Positions 33,189 to 42,161 of a stretch of 64,000 nt of DNA are shown here, piece by piece; within the stretch, counting starts at the first letter, position 1, and each line of letters starts with the position of its first letter. A program made the position numbers and the translations under genes. A model generated the notes under the pieces. The model ran no database searches, was not told where the DNA came from, and saw only the letters and a list, made by a program, of their open reading frames with translations. The stretch lies in assembly GCA_017514665.1 (NCBI GenBank), contig JAFWIX010000001.1, positions 207,688 through 271,687 on the forward strand, given 5' to 3'. Origin of the DNA: Candidatus Saccharimonadota bacterium. GTDB taxonomy: Bacteria; Patescibacteriota; Saccharimonadia; Saccharimonadales; Saccharimonadaceae.

Positions 33189-34295
33189 ATGAGCACCCCG
33201 TCTCGTTCAGTTTGGTCGGGCCGGCCTTCTAGGCCGCAATCCGGCGCGCGTGCTGCCGCCGGCTCTTCTGCTATGCCAAATATTCCTACCAATACCACTC
33301 AGCCAGTTGCGGACAATACTCCTGATATGCCAAACATTCCCGCTGCATCTGCTCAGACAACTACTCCGACTCCGCCAACTGCTCCAGCCTCACCGGCCTC
33401 AGTACCACCAGCGCCAGCGCCAGCGCCAACTCCCGCTAAGGAGCCCGTCCACATACCTTCTGGCGATATTATTTTGCCTTCGTCTTCTGATTCCAATGCG
33501 AAAAATAACAAAACACCCATCCTCATTGGCGCCATCATTGCTGCCGGCGTGACCATTATTGCTGTTTTGATAATATCGATGACTGGTGTTTTTCGCAATT
33601 CTTCTCCTAGTGCGGCTACCGACGCCAAGGGCAAATTTAATGTTTATGCCAACTACTTATTGTTTGGCAAGGAGTCGGCAGACGAGATTCCAGATTACAA
33701 TCAAGAGACGGCGTACACTTTTGACGACGTTTTTAGCCAAATAAAAAATCCGTACGACGATTCCGAGACGACAGAAACCGTCGACACGGAGGGCAATCTA
33801 CAATATATAAATAAACTCAAAGCTTTCTTCGATGATTTTTATAGCACCTATAACACAGAAGCTTCAGACACAGAAGACGTCGACGAATACAAAGAATCCG
33901 TTGATCTTATTCACGCCTATGTAAACTTCACTCCGCCCTCAGATGAAGAGATTCTGTCAAACTCCGATGGCTCTGATTTTAAAAAGTTTTATCAAGCCTT
34001 TTACGACCTTGATTCTGAAGCTGGCAAAAATTACGGCGATTATGGGGTAAAATCTGCTGAAGCGATAGTAAATCTTGCAAAAATTTACGAAGAAGCGGGC
34101 TGTGATTTCAACCAAGAGACTGAAGCTGCACTCACTTGCTTAGAAAATGCTGATATTTCAGAAGAGTCAGTCACCAAACTAGACGAAATCGACGCAACTC
34201 TTTTGGAGGCCGAATCGGAGATGACCACGATCGTTGAGGATTCTGCAGATAGTCTTATAGATCAATGTTGGAGTGTCAAAGATGGGATACTTTAA
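33189..34295 (+). CDS. Membrane-anchored exported protein with Pro-rich head
   Basis: 368 aa: Pro/Ala/Thr-rich cytoplasmic head (1-105), one membrane helix (about 108-132), acidic helical exported domain to the end with two cysteine pairs near the C-terminus. No family recognised. Leaderless start 7 nt after TATAAT (33176-33181). It overlaps the following TrbL-like gene by 14 nt, so both probably belong to one envelope complex with the divergent PilB-like ATPase. Confidence 0.6.
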   Translation: MSTPSRSVWSGRPSRPQSGARAAAGSSAMPNIPTNTTQPVADNTPDMPNIPAASAQTTTPTPPTAPASPASVPPAPAPAPTPAKEPVHIPSGDIILPSSSDSNAKNNKTPILIGAIIAAGVTIIAVLIISMTGVFRNSSPSAATDAKGKFNVYANYLLFGKESADEIPDYNQETAYTFDDVFSQIKNPYDDSETTETVDTEGNLQYINKLKAFFDDFYSTYNTEASDTEDVDEYKESVDLIHAYVNFTPPSDEEILSNSDGSDFKKFYQAFYDLDSEAGKNYGDYGVKSAEAIVNLAKIYEEAGCDFNQETEAALTCLENADISEESVTKLDEIDATLLEAESEMTTIVEDSADSLIDQCWSVKDGIL

Positions 34296-36831
34296 TTTCA
34301 AGAAAAAAGGTTTTTTGTCGGTCGCCGTGCTGATGAGCTTTTTCGCTTTCATCATGACAGGCATCATTTTTACCAGCGAGGCCCACGCAGTTTCTTCATG
34401 CAAAAATTGTAAGTGCGCGCAGTTAGTTTTTGACGTTACCGAAACAAAGAAAAAAGGAAACAACAAAACCCAGACCTCAAAATACGTAGCTTACAGTAAT
34501 GCATATTGCGCCCCAGTAGAAAACGGTAAAATTACAGGTAAATTTGTATTGTCTAGAATTGAGCTCATAGAAGAAGGCGTCGACAAGAAAAACACTGACG
34601 TCAAAAAGAGGAAAAACTGGGCCAACGGAGCGCTTGAAGAAAAATCGACTAAAGACGGAATCACAATAACTCTATTTAACGTAAGCAAAAAAGGCAACGG
34701 CAAGACTTCAAAATCAAAAAGCTCTTCTTATAGCGCCAAAACAACAGGTCAAAAATGGGATGATTTTTATGCAGGCTTTGGTAAGGGGTTGACTTCTGCC
34801 ACATATAATCAGAGCAACACAACTACAGTATACAAATTCTCGAAAACCCTTTCTGGCGCGACCGATGCAAATGGCGGTCTCACAATGGAGGCAAATACCG
34901 ATGACCCCAATGATCCTAACAACGCTGGTAGTAGTGCCACCGGTGATGACGCCGACCCATGTTACACTGGCGCTGGCGCGCTTGGTCATATCATTTGTCC
35001 ACTACTCAAGAATTTTGGTTCATTCGCTGATTCGGCCTATGTCAATTTGATTCAGCCAATATTAATCATCGAACCAGAACTAATCGGCGATAGTAGCAGC
35101 GGCACCTTCCAGGGTTGGCAGATGTTCCAGAATTTTGCCAACATTGCTTTCATTATCATGCTATTAGTAGTTGTACTTTCTCAGGTTACTGGTATCGGCA
35201 TTACCAACTATGGTATTAAAAAGATTTTACCTAAGCTTGTCGTTGCTGTTCTTCTGATTAATCTTTCATACATCATCTGTCAATTAGCGGTAGACTTGTC
35301 CAACGTACTTGGCGTAGGCCTCAAGAGTATGATGGACGGGCTCACCGAACAAATTCAAACAGGCATCACGGCAAACAAGATAGAATTTAATGAACAGTAT
35401 CGATCAGATAGCATTAAAATTATTGACGCCAGCAGCTTAGTCTCCCTTGCCCTTCTTGCAGGTATTATTGGCGGCGCAGGCGTCATACTCGGACAAGGTA
35501 TGGCGGTGATTTTGCCGCTCTTGCTTGCTGCTATCGCTATAGTTATTGGCATTATGTTCTTCTTTGTTCTTCTTGCTATTCGCAAGGCCGGTGTAGTTTT
35601 GTTAGTAGTTCTATCACCTTTAGCCTTTGCTTGTTATATGCTTCCCAACACCAAAAAACTATTTGACCGTTGGTTCAAGGCCTTTAGTGGGCTATTGTTG
35701 CTGTTCCCGATTTGCGGTCTGATTATTGGTGGTGGCGATTTTGTCTCTTCGATCTTGTTGTCCACCAATCAGAACGGAGATGGTTTTATTGATTTCTTCT
35801 TTGCGCTCGTCGCTATGGTTATTGGCATTGTGCCTGTCTTCTTTATTCCTCTACTCCTCAAGAGTTCTATGGCTGCACTTGGCAATGTCGGTGCCAGGCT
35901 CGGCGGCATGACTAGCAGATTAAGCAGAGGTAGCAGAGGCAGGGTCGACAAAGCTGTGAGAAACTCAGATCGCTATCAGGGCTGGGAGCGTAATAATGCT
36001 ATGCGCCGCGCCCAAAGAATTAGCGATAGATACAAAAATCGTTCAGATCGCTTAGCTCGTCGCGGCAAGACTCTCAATGATTCCCAAATGCGTCGCTATG
36101 CTCGTTACAACCAGGCGATAGCAAAAGATTTTGATGAGAATCTAGCAGCCCGCGAAAGTATTATTACTAACGACCAAGCATTGAATAGTGACATAGGAGC
36201 ATTACGAGAAAAACTGACAGACGCTATCCTTAATGATGATGATCTAGGCATTCGTGCTTACCAAAATGTCCTGTCTAAAAAGGGCGAAGATGGTCGCGAG
36301 GCTGTTCATCAAGCTATGAAAAAAGCTGAAGAGAAAGCTAAGGAAGAATACAAAAACAAGCGTAGATCTACAAATCACATTAGTGATGCGGCCGCTATGA
36401 CTTATTCAGCCAATCTCATGAACAACTGGGCTACTGATTATATGAATAGCAACCGTTCTACCTTTGATTATGCTAAGACAAATCAAAATATTGGCGCATA
36501 TGAGAGAGACGAGAAAACTGGCGAGATCAAAATTGACGAAGAAACTGGTCAGCCTAAAACCGTAACCCGAACTACTATGGAGGAGAAAGAAGCTATATCT
36601 GCTCAAAGTCTCAAAGCTACCAATTTGCCTAGCACCGACGAGGGAGAGCTCAAGCGCTATGAAGCCAAGCTTAAAGCTGGTAGCTTTAGCACAGACGATG
36701 TCAGAGCCCTACATGAAGCTGCTAGTCAAGCTTTGAATAATGATACCATCAAGGGCAATCTCAAAGAAAAGCAACGCAAGCTTGTTGAGAGCATTCGTGA
36801 CTTATCTAGCGCGGCACCACCACCTTCTTAG
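34282..36831 (+). CDS. TrbL/VirB6-like polytopic membrane protein
   Basis: 849 aa. Signal-like helix (about 10-35), a Lys-rich exported domain with paired Cys, then about six strong membrane helices (about 285-560) with AIRKAGVVLLVVLSPLAFACYMLPNTKKLFDRWFKAF, which fits the TrbL/VirB6 family of type IV secretion channels seen in many Patescibacteria. The C-terminal 280 residues are soluble, charged and helical. ATG 34282 has GGAG 8 nt upstream; an in-frame GTG at 34273 is less likely. Family assignment is moderate; pilus or secretion role is inferred from context. Confidence 0.65.
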   Translation: MGYFNFKKKGFLSVAVLMSFFAFIMTGIIFTSEAHAVSSCKNCKCAQLVFDVTETKKKGNNKTQTSKYVAYSNAYCAPVENGKITGKFVLSRIELIEEGVDKKNTDVKKRKNWANGALEEKSTKDGITITLFNVSKKGNGKTSKSKSSSYSAKTTGQKWDDFYAGFGKGLTSATYNQSNTTTVYKFSKTLSGATDANGGLTMEANTDDPNDPNNAGSSATGDDADPCYTGAGALGHIICPLLKNFGSFADSAYVNLIQPILIIEPELIGDSSSGTFQGWQMFQNFANIAFIIMLLVVVLSQVTGIGITNYGIKKILPKLVVAVLLINLSYIICQLAVDLSNVLGVGLKSMMDGLTEQIQTGITANKIEFNEQYRSDSIKIIDASSLVSLALLAGIIGGAGVILGQGMAVILPLLLAAIAIVIGIMFFFVLLAIRKAGVVLLVVLSPLAFACYMLPNTKKLFDRWFKAFSGLLLLFPICGLIIGGGDFVSSILLSTNQNGDGFIDFFFALVAMVIGIVPVFFIPLLLKSSMAALGNVGARLGGMTSRLSRGSRGRVDKAVRNSDRYQGWERNNAMRRAQRISDRYKNRSDRLARRGKTLNDSQMRRYARYNQAIAKDFDENLAARESIITNDQALNSDIGALREKLTDAILNDDDLGIRAYQNVLSKKGEDGREAVHQAMKKAEEKAKEEYKNKRRSTNHISDAAAMTYSANLMNNWATDYMNSNRSTFDYAKTNQNIGAYERDEKTGEIKIDEETGQPKTVTRTTMEEKEAISAQSLKATNLPSTDEGELKRYEAKLKAGSFSTDDVRALHEAASQALNNDTIKGNLKEKQRKLVESIRDLSSAAPPPS

Positions 36832-36882
36832 AATCCTTTAGCGGGCGATAGCGACCCACTCTACTAATTCCCATTTTTGTGT

Positions 36883-37010
36883 TATAATAGACACATAAAT
36901 TAACATTTAGTTTCGTGAATTTATGATGATAAGTTTATTCTCTTAAATCACCAAAGTGTTTTACGAAAATAAGCTTATCATAAAACTTGCGAATCTTAGA
37001 AAGGTTTTTT
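36883..37010 (+). promoter_or_regulatory. pnp promoter and structured 5' leader
   Basis: TATAAT at 36883-36888, followed by a leader of about 115 nt. Within it, TTTATGATGATAAGTTTATT (near 36920) pairs with AAATAAGCTTATCATAAA (near 36967) to form a long hairpin just before the AGAAAGG site. In E. coli the pnp leader hairpin is the target of autoregulation with RNase III; a similar role is inferred. Confidence 0.6.
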
Positions 37011-39185
37011 ATGGATATCATCAATCCCAGTGGTGCCAAAGTCACCAAAGTCACTACCAATTTTTGTGGTCGCGAACTCACGCTCGAAATCAATCGTGTG
37101 GGGTTTCGTAGTACCAGCAGCGTGCTCGTTACTTATGGCGATACCGTCGTGCTCGGTTCGGTTGTAGTCGGCACTAAGCCGGTCGTTCAAGATTTCTTCC
37201 CACTTTCAGTAGAATACGAAGAAAAATATTACGCCGCTGGCAAGATTAGTAGTTCCCGTTTTATCAAACGTGAAGGTAAGCCATCCGACAACGCCGTACT
37301 TGTGGGTCGTCTAATTGATCGCCCCATTCGTCCTCTCTTTCCTAAGGGTTATCGCCAAGAAATTCAGGTTGTTACCACCGTACTCTCTATGGATCCTAAC
37401 TTCCGTCCTGATGTCATTGCGATGATTGCTGCTTCATCGGCACTTATGAATGCCGGTGTACCATTTGACGGTCCAGTCGCTGGTGTACGCATCGGTCAAA
37501 TCAACGGCGAATTTAAGGCTTTCTTGAACCCAGAAGAACGTGAAGCTTCGCCACTCGATCTCGTAGTTGCTTGTAAAGACGGCAAAATCATGATGGTTGA
37601 AGCCGGTGCCAAAGAAGTGCCCGAAGCCACCATCATTGACGCCATGCGTTGGGCGGTTGAAAATGTTCAACCAGCTCTTGATTTACAGCGTGAGCTTAAG
37701 AGCCATGTCGATGTGCCAGAACGCGAATACGAACTCGTGCTTCCTGATGACGAAATCAAACAAAAAGTCCTCAACTGGACTAGCGGTAAATTTGGCGATA
37801 AGGTTCGTGGCAACGTCATGGAACGCGCTCAAATCCTCGACGACATCAAATACGCCATGCACGATGAATTTGCCCTTGAACTCGGTCAAGGCGAAACCGA
37901 CAACGAAAAAGTCGCCTGGTATGACGATAATCTACGTGATCAGTACGACCAAGCTTTTGAATTGGCCGTCCACGCTGAAGTTCGTCGTGGTATTCTCGAA
38001 GATGGTGTGCGCCCTGACGGTCGCAAACTCGACGAGGTTCGTCCACTTTCATCCCAAGTTGGTATTTTGCCACGCACTCACGGTTCGTCACTCTTTACTC
38101 GCGGCGTCACGCAGGCTATGAATATTGTCACGCTCGCGCCACTTTCGTTTGCGCAGTTGGTTGATACCATGGAAGTTACTGACGGCAAGCGTCGCTACAT
38201 GCATCATTACAACGCGCCACCTTATACCGTAGGTGAACCAGGCCGCATCGGCTCGCCAGGTCGTCGTGAGATTGGTCACGGCTATCTCGCCGAACGCGCG
38301 CTTATCCCCGTACTTCCCGATGAAGAAGATTTCCCTTACGCCATCCGCAGTGTTACTGAAATCATGTCACAAAACGGTTCTACTTCTATGGCCGCCACTT
38401 GTTCTAGTTGTCTTGCTTTGATGGATGCTGGCGTGCCTTTGAAAGCTCCAGTTTCAGGCGTCGCTATGGGCTTGATGGTCGATGTCGAAAAAGGTACCGA
38501 GATTACTGCTAAAGATGTTGACAAAGCTTACGTTCTCACCGACCTTATGGACGCCGAGGATTTTGCTGGAGACATGGACTTCAAAGTTACTGGTACTAAA
38601 AAGGGAATTACTGCTTTGCAGATGGATATGAAAGTACACGGCTTACCAGTTGAAATTATGGAAAAAGCCATCAATCAATCTAAAGCTGGTCGCGCCCATA
38701 TTCTCGAACACATGCTTTCAGTGATTCCCGAACCACGCGACAAATTGTCCGATTACGCACCCCGTATCGAAAAAGTCCAAATTAATCCTGATCAAATCGG
38801 CACCATCATTGGTAAGGGCGGTGAGACCATCAACAAAATCACTACCGAGACCGGCGCCAGTGTCGACGTCGAAGAGTCTGGCCTAGTCACCATTTCGGGC
38901 GATGATCCTGCGGCTATCGAAAAGGCCGTCAAGTGGGTCAAATCCCTTGTCGAAGAACCCGAAGTTGGTAAAATTTACGATGGCAAAGTTGTCAGCATCA
39001 AAGATTTCGGCGCTTTTGTAAACATTCTGCCCGGCACTGACGGTATGCTTCATGTTTCGCAAATTTCCGATAAGCGTATCAACAAAGTTGAAGATGTTCT
39101 CAAAGTTGGTCAAACCGTACGCGTTCGCCTCGTCGCCATTGACGACAAAGGTCGTCTCTCGCTCAGCATGCGTAACCTCGATTAA
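37011..39185 (+). CDS. pnp: Polyribonucleotide nucleotidyltransferase (PNPase)
   Basis: 724 aa, usual length. Two RNase PH-like domains (RLIDRPIRPLFPKGY in the first; GSSLFTRGVTQ and the DGKRRYMHHYN block in the second), KH domain (IGTIIGKGGETINKITTETGA) and S1 domain (GKVVSIKDFGAFVNI to LSLSMRNLD). Degrades mRNA from the 3' end using phosphate. ATG 37011 is chosen over the upstream start because of AGAAAGG and because homology begins there. The stop overlaps that of adk by 3 nt. Confidence 0.96.
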   Translation: MDIINPSGAKVTKVTTNFCGRELTLEINRVGFRSTSSVLVTYGDTVVLGSVVVGTKPVVQDFFPLSVEYEEKYYAAGKISSSRFIKREGKPSDNAVLVGRLIDRPIRPLFPKGYRQEIQVVTTVLSMDPNFRPDVIAMIAASSALMNAGVPFDGPVAGVRIGQINGEFKAFLNPEEREASPLDLVVACKDGKIMMVEAGAKEVPEATIIDAMRWAVENVQPALDLQRELKSHVDVPEREYELVLPDDEIKQKVLNWTSGKFGDKVRGNVMERAQILDDIKYAMHDEFALELGQGETDNEKVAWYDDNLRDQYDQAFELAVHAEVRRGILEDGVRPDGRKLDEVRPLSSQVGILPRTHGSSLFTRGVTQAMNIVTLAPLSFAQLVDTMEVTDGKRRYMHHYNAPPYTVGEPGRIGSPGRREIGHGYLAERALIPVLPDEEDFPYAIRSVTEIMSQNGSTSMAATCSSCLALMDAGVPLKAPVSGVAMGLMVDVEKGTEITAKDVDKAYVLTDLMDAEDFAGDMDFKVTGTKKGITALQMDMKVHGLPVEIMEKAINQSKAGRAHILEHMLSVIPEPRDKLSDYAPRIEKVQINPDQIGTIIGKGGETINKITTETGASVDVEESGLVTISGDDPAAIEKAVKWVKSLVEEPEVGKIYDGKVVSIKDFGAFVNILPGTDGMLHVSQISDKRINKVEDVLKVGQTVRVRLVAIDDKGRLSLSMRNLD

Positions 39186-39808
39186 TCGGCAGGGTGTTTG
39201 CTGTACTTATAAAGTTTGTTGATGATTTCTTCAAACACCTCGTCGCGTGATTGTCCGCCGTTTATCCAAATTAAAAGCCCCATTTCGTCATACTTTTTCA
39301 AAACCGGCACGGTCTTGGTTTTGAACTCATCGATGCGCTTTTTGAACACTTCTATGTCTTCGTCATCCGGGCGTTCGCCTCGGTCTTTGAGGTTTTTTGC
39401 TTCTAGCCAACGTTTTTTGGCTTCCTCGCTTGATAATTCCAAAAAGACCACTGCCTTGATTGGATGATTGGCGCCTTCCGCCACGCTCATCACTTGAGTT
39501 TCTTCACCAATCCAACGCCCAATTGATGATAGCACCAATGGTACACCCCATAATTCACGTTTTTCAAAATACGGCAGCACCCACTCATAGAATAAATTTG
39601 TAGGGATTAATTGCCCGTTTGCAGTAATCGATGGCGTGTCCATCTCGGCTTCCATAGCACGAATAATTAGTCCGGATGACAAAAATTTACCATCTAGCGC
39701 TTCGGCTAAGCGCATACCCTGAGTATCTTTGCCGCTCATAGGCAAACCAAAAATATTAATTGACCCTTCACCGAGCCATTTTTTTATCGCGTCAATTTTT
39801 TCATTCAT
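39182..39808 (-). CDS. adk: Adenylate kinase-like nucleoside monophosphate kinase
   Basis: 208 aa. P-loop GLPMSGKDTQG (about 21-31), LSSGLIIRA in place of the AMP-binding STGDLLR segment, GRWIGEETQ region, and the lid/ATP part DRGERPDDEDIEVFKKRIDEF with the conserved Arg residues. Interconverts AMP/ATP and ADP. Divergent from textbook Adk, so substrate is less sure. TATAAT (39820-39815) leaves 6 nt before ATG and begins directly after the grpE stop, so adk has its own promoter inside the heat-shock operon. Confidence 0.8.
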   Translation of the reverse strand: MNEKIDAIKKWLGEGSINIFGLPMSGKDTQGMRLAEALDGKFLSSGLIIRAMEAEMDTPSITANGQLIPTNLFYEWVLPYFEKRELWGVPLVLSSIGRWIGEETQVMSVAEGANHPIKAVVFLELSSEEAKKRWLEAKNLKDRGERPDDEDIEVFKKRIDEFKTKTVPVLKKYDEMGLLIWINGGQSRDEVFEEIINKLYKYSKHPAD

Positions 39809-39820
39809 AACCGCATTATA

Positions 39821-40252
39821 TCATTTATGCGTCACTTTGACCATCGCTGGCCTCAGCACTTCGCCTTGATATAAATACCCCGGACGTAAAGTTTCGGCGA
39901 TTACTTCTTTTTCACCTTCACTATCATCCACCATCACTGCATCATGAAAATCAGGATTAAATTCAGCTCCTACTTCAGAATTAATTTTTGTTAGTTCTAA
40001 ATCAGTTAAAGTTTTTTCCAAATTTTTTGCTAAAGGTGCCAATTGTTCTGGATAGGCTGCTATTGCGCGATCGATGTCATCGAGTAGTGGTAAAAATTTA
40101 TGTACGGTCGCTAGACGCGCCGCCATTTGTGCTTGAGTTTTTTGCAAATCTACTTGCTTGCGATAATTTTCAAAATCCGCTCTGGTGCGTTGTAAGTCAT
40201 TGGTCAGTGTTTTGACTACATCATCTGGTTGTTTGGGCGTTGGTTTTTTCAT
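39821..40252 (-). CDS. grpE: Nucleotide exchange factor GrpE
   Basis: 143 aa, short. N-terminal coiled coil with LQRTRADFENYRKQ, then the beta domain with FNPDFHDAVM and VIAETLRPGYLYQGEVLRPAMVKV. It exchanges ADP on DnaK. It overlaps hrcA by 4 nt and so is under the CIRCE operator upstream of hrcA. dnaK and dnaJ are not in the window. Confidence 0.93.
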   Translation of the reverse strand: MKKPTPKQPDDVVKTLTNDLQRTRADFENYRKQVDLQKTQAQMAARLATVHKFLPLLDDIDRAIAAYPEQLAPLAKNLEKTLTDLELTKINSEVGAEFNPDFHDAVMVDDSEGEKEVIAETLRPGYLYQGEVLRPAMVKVTHK

Positions 40253-40971
40253 AAGGTTTCCTCCAACATTTTACCAGCTCTGCTCACCAGCCACATTACG
40301 CGTCCGTAATTTTGGCGGGTTGGTCCTAACACACCAATATAGCTATTGTCAGAAAATGGTGAACGGAATTTACTAATCACTAGGGATACTTCAGAAGTGC
40401 TGCCAATTGGGTTTTCATGGCCAATGAAAATATTCAAAGGTTTGCCTGGCGCTGCTTCGCGGAGCCAGGGTTCCAAATTATCCAATAATTTTGCCACTGC
40501 CTGCACGCGACGTGCATCCACAAATTCTGGCTGGGTAAATAGGCGTGAAATACCAGCCAAATATAATTGATCGCCAATCGTCGCGAGCCCCAAATTCCCA
40601 GTCAATTCCACTAGGGAATCAACTGCACCACGAATCGCGTGGTCGGCTCTGGACTGTGATTGCACGCGTACTTCTAGTACGCGGTTGCCGCGGTCTAACG
40701 ATTTTTCCACTTTTTTTGCCGTCTTTTCGGGATTTTCTGCCAAAGCGTTGACGTAGTAACGATAGCCAGCATCAGTCGGGATACGACCAGCCGAAGTATG
40801 TGGCTGTTCTATCAAGCCGAGGTTTTCGAGCTTTGCCATCTCTGCACGAATCGTCGCCGAAGACACATTAAAAAGTTTTGCCAAGGTCACACTACCTACC
40901 GGAGCGGCAACTTCAGCGTATTCTTCGATGATGGCGAATAAAATCTCGCGCTGTCTATCGGTAATTTCCAT
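40249..40971 (-). CDS. hrcA: Heat-inducible transcription repressor HrcA
   Basis: 240 aa, shorter than typical 340 because the inserted dimerisation domain is reduced. N-terminal winged helix (TDRQREILFAIIEEYAEVAAPVGSVTLAK), the LIEQPHTSAGRIPTDAGYRYYV segment, and the C-terminal IGVLGPTRQNYGRVMWLVS are typical. HrcA represses heat-shock genes through CIRCE. TATACT (40983-40978) leaves 6 nt to ATG, and CIRCE lies directly upstream. Confidence 0.94.
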   Translation of the reverse strand: MEITDRQREILFAIIEEYAEVAAPVGSVTLAKLFNVSSATIRAEMAKLENLGLIEQPHTSAGRIPTDAGYRYYVNALAENPEKTAKKVEKSLDRGNRVLEVRVQSQSRADHAIRGAVDSLVELTGNLGLATIGDQLYLAGISRLFTQPEFVDARRVQAVAKLLDNLEPWLREAAPGKPLNIFIGHENPIGSTSEVSLVISKFRSPFSDNSYIGVLGPTRQNYGRVMWLVSRAGKMLEETL

Positions 40972-40988
40972 ACTTTGAGTATATCATA

Positions 40989-41015
40989 TTAGCACTATCA
41001 GCGCAAGAGTGCTAA
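40989..41015. promoter_or_regulatory. CIRCE operator (HrcA binding site)
   Basis: TTAGCACTA, 9 nt, GAGTGCTAA matches the CIRCE consensus TTAGCACTC-N9-GAGTGCTAA with one mismatch. It sits 6 nt upstream of the hrcA -10 box, over the spacer and -35 region, so bound HrcA would block its own promoter. Confidence 0.92.
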
Positions 41016-41019
41016 GAGA

Positions 41020-41150
41020 GAACTAAACTAGCTCTTTACGAAGACTTTGCTAAGTCCAGATTTGAAACGAAAAAATGTATATTCCTGACATTTATCAGCG
41101 TATGACATTTTTTCGTTTCAAGTCGTCTGAGTAAAGAGTTAGTTTAGTTT
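41020..41150. repeat. Double-palindrome element, copy 3 (divergent region)
   Basis: Outer arms 41020-41039 and 41131-41150 (20 bp, two G-U), left spacer 41040-41058 containing CTTTGCTAAGTCCA, inner arms 41059-41078 and 41105-41124 (20 bp, one G-U), right spacer 41125-41130, and a larger apical loop with a further CTGA/TCAG hairpin. Same plan as copies at 12756 and 44039 but with different arms, and here it lies between divergent genes, so it is not just a gene-end terminator. Confidence 0.75.
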
Positions 41151-41177
41151 CTTATTAGTTTGTGGTATAATATAAGT

Positions 41178-42161
41178 ATGAACGGGTTGGGCATCAAAAG
41201 ACATCAACACCATTATATCGACTATGACAAAATTAGTCGCCGCATCCGCGCCTGTGATTATATGAGTGTGGCCCAGCTTTTCTTGCACGATAATTTCCTG
41301 CTCGACCGACCCTTAACCAAAGACGACATCAAGCCACGTCTGCTCGGCCATTGGGGCACTTGTCATGGTATTAATGTGATTTATGCCAATCTTCGCGCCA
41401 TTTACCATAAAGGCGAAAAGTTTTCCATCGTAATTGGCCCAGGTCACGGCTTCCCGGCATTGCAAGCCAATCTCTTTCTTGATGGTGACCTTGCTAAAGT
41501 AGATAAAAAAGCTTTGCGCAACCCCAAAGGTCTTGAATACATTTGCAAACATTTTTCCTGGCCTGGTGGTTTTCCCTCACATGCCAGCCCGATGACGCCC
41601 AATGTGATTTGTGAAGGTGGCGAGCTTGGTTATGCCTTAGCGGCAGCCTATGGCAAAGCGCTTGGCCATCCCGAAAAAACCATTGCCGTGATTATTGGCG
41701 ACGGCGAACTCGAAACCGCTACCGCCATCGATTCCCTTAATTTAGTCAAACTTGTTGGCAATGGTAAAAACGGCACGGTTTTGCCTATTCTCCAGCTCAA
41801 TGGTTACAAAATTTCTGGCCCCACTATTTATGGACGCAAATCCGAGAGGGAGCTTAGCGAATTGATTCGTGGTTTTGGTTTTACGCCGGTGCATATTCGA
41901 GATGATAGGCCAGAAACTTTTCAAAGCACTTTTAAGAGTGGCCTGAGGCATAAGCACCCATTCTTTATTTTGCATACCAGAAAGGGTGCTACTGGCCCTA
42001 CCAAGTTAGGCGAAAATCGTATAGCCGATAATTATTTAGCACATCAAATTCCCTTACCTAACGCCAAAACTGATGATGCCGAATTGAAGTGTCTCGAAAA
42101 CTGGCTGAAAAGTTATAAATTCGACGAGCTGTTTGATTTGCGGAAAGGATTTACACTATGA
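41178..42161 (+). CDS. Phosphoketolase, N-terminal half (split gene)
   Basis: 327 aa. It matches the TPP-binding N-terminal half of xylulose-5-phosphate/fructose-6-phosphate phosphoketolase: GHWGTCHGINVIYANL, GPGHGFPALQANLFLDG, FSWPGGFPSHASPMTPNVICEGGELGYALAAAYG, and GDGELETATA (Mg-TPP) followed by LPILQLNGYKISGPT. Normal phosphoketolase is a single chain of about 800 aa; here it ends at a TGA which overlaps the start of the second half by 4 nt. Both halves retain conserved motifs, so a working two-subunit enzyme is likely. Start 41178 follows TATAAT (41166-41171) by 6 nt. Confidence 0.85.
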   Translation: MNGLGIKRHQHHYIDYDKISRRIRACDYMSVAQLFLHDNFLLDRPLTKDDIKPRLLGHWGTCHGINVIYANLRAIYHKGEKFSIVIGPGHGFPALQANLFLDGDLAKVDKKALRNPKGLEYICKHFSWPGGFPSHASPMTPNVICEGGELGYALAAAYGKALGHPEKTIAVIIGDGELETATAIDSLNLVKLVGNGKNGTVLPILQLNGYKISGPTIYGRKSERELSELIRGFGFTPVHIRDDRPETFQSTFKSGLRHKHPFFILHTRKGATGPTKLGENRIADNYLAHQIPLPNAKTDDAELKCLENWLKSYKFDELFDLRKGFTL

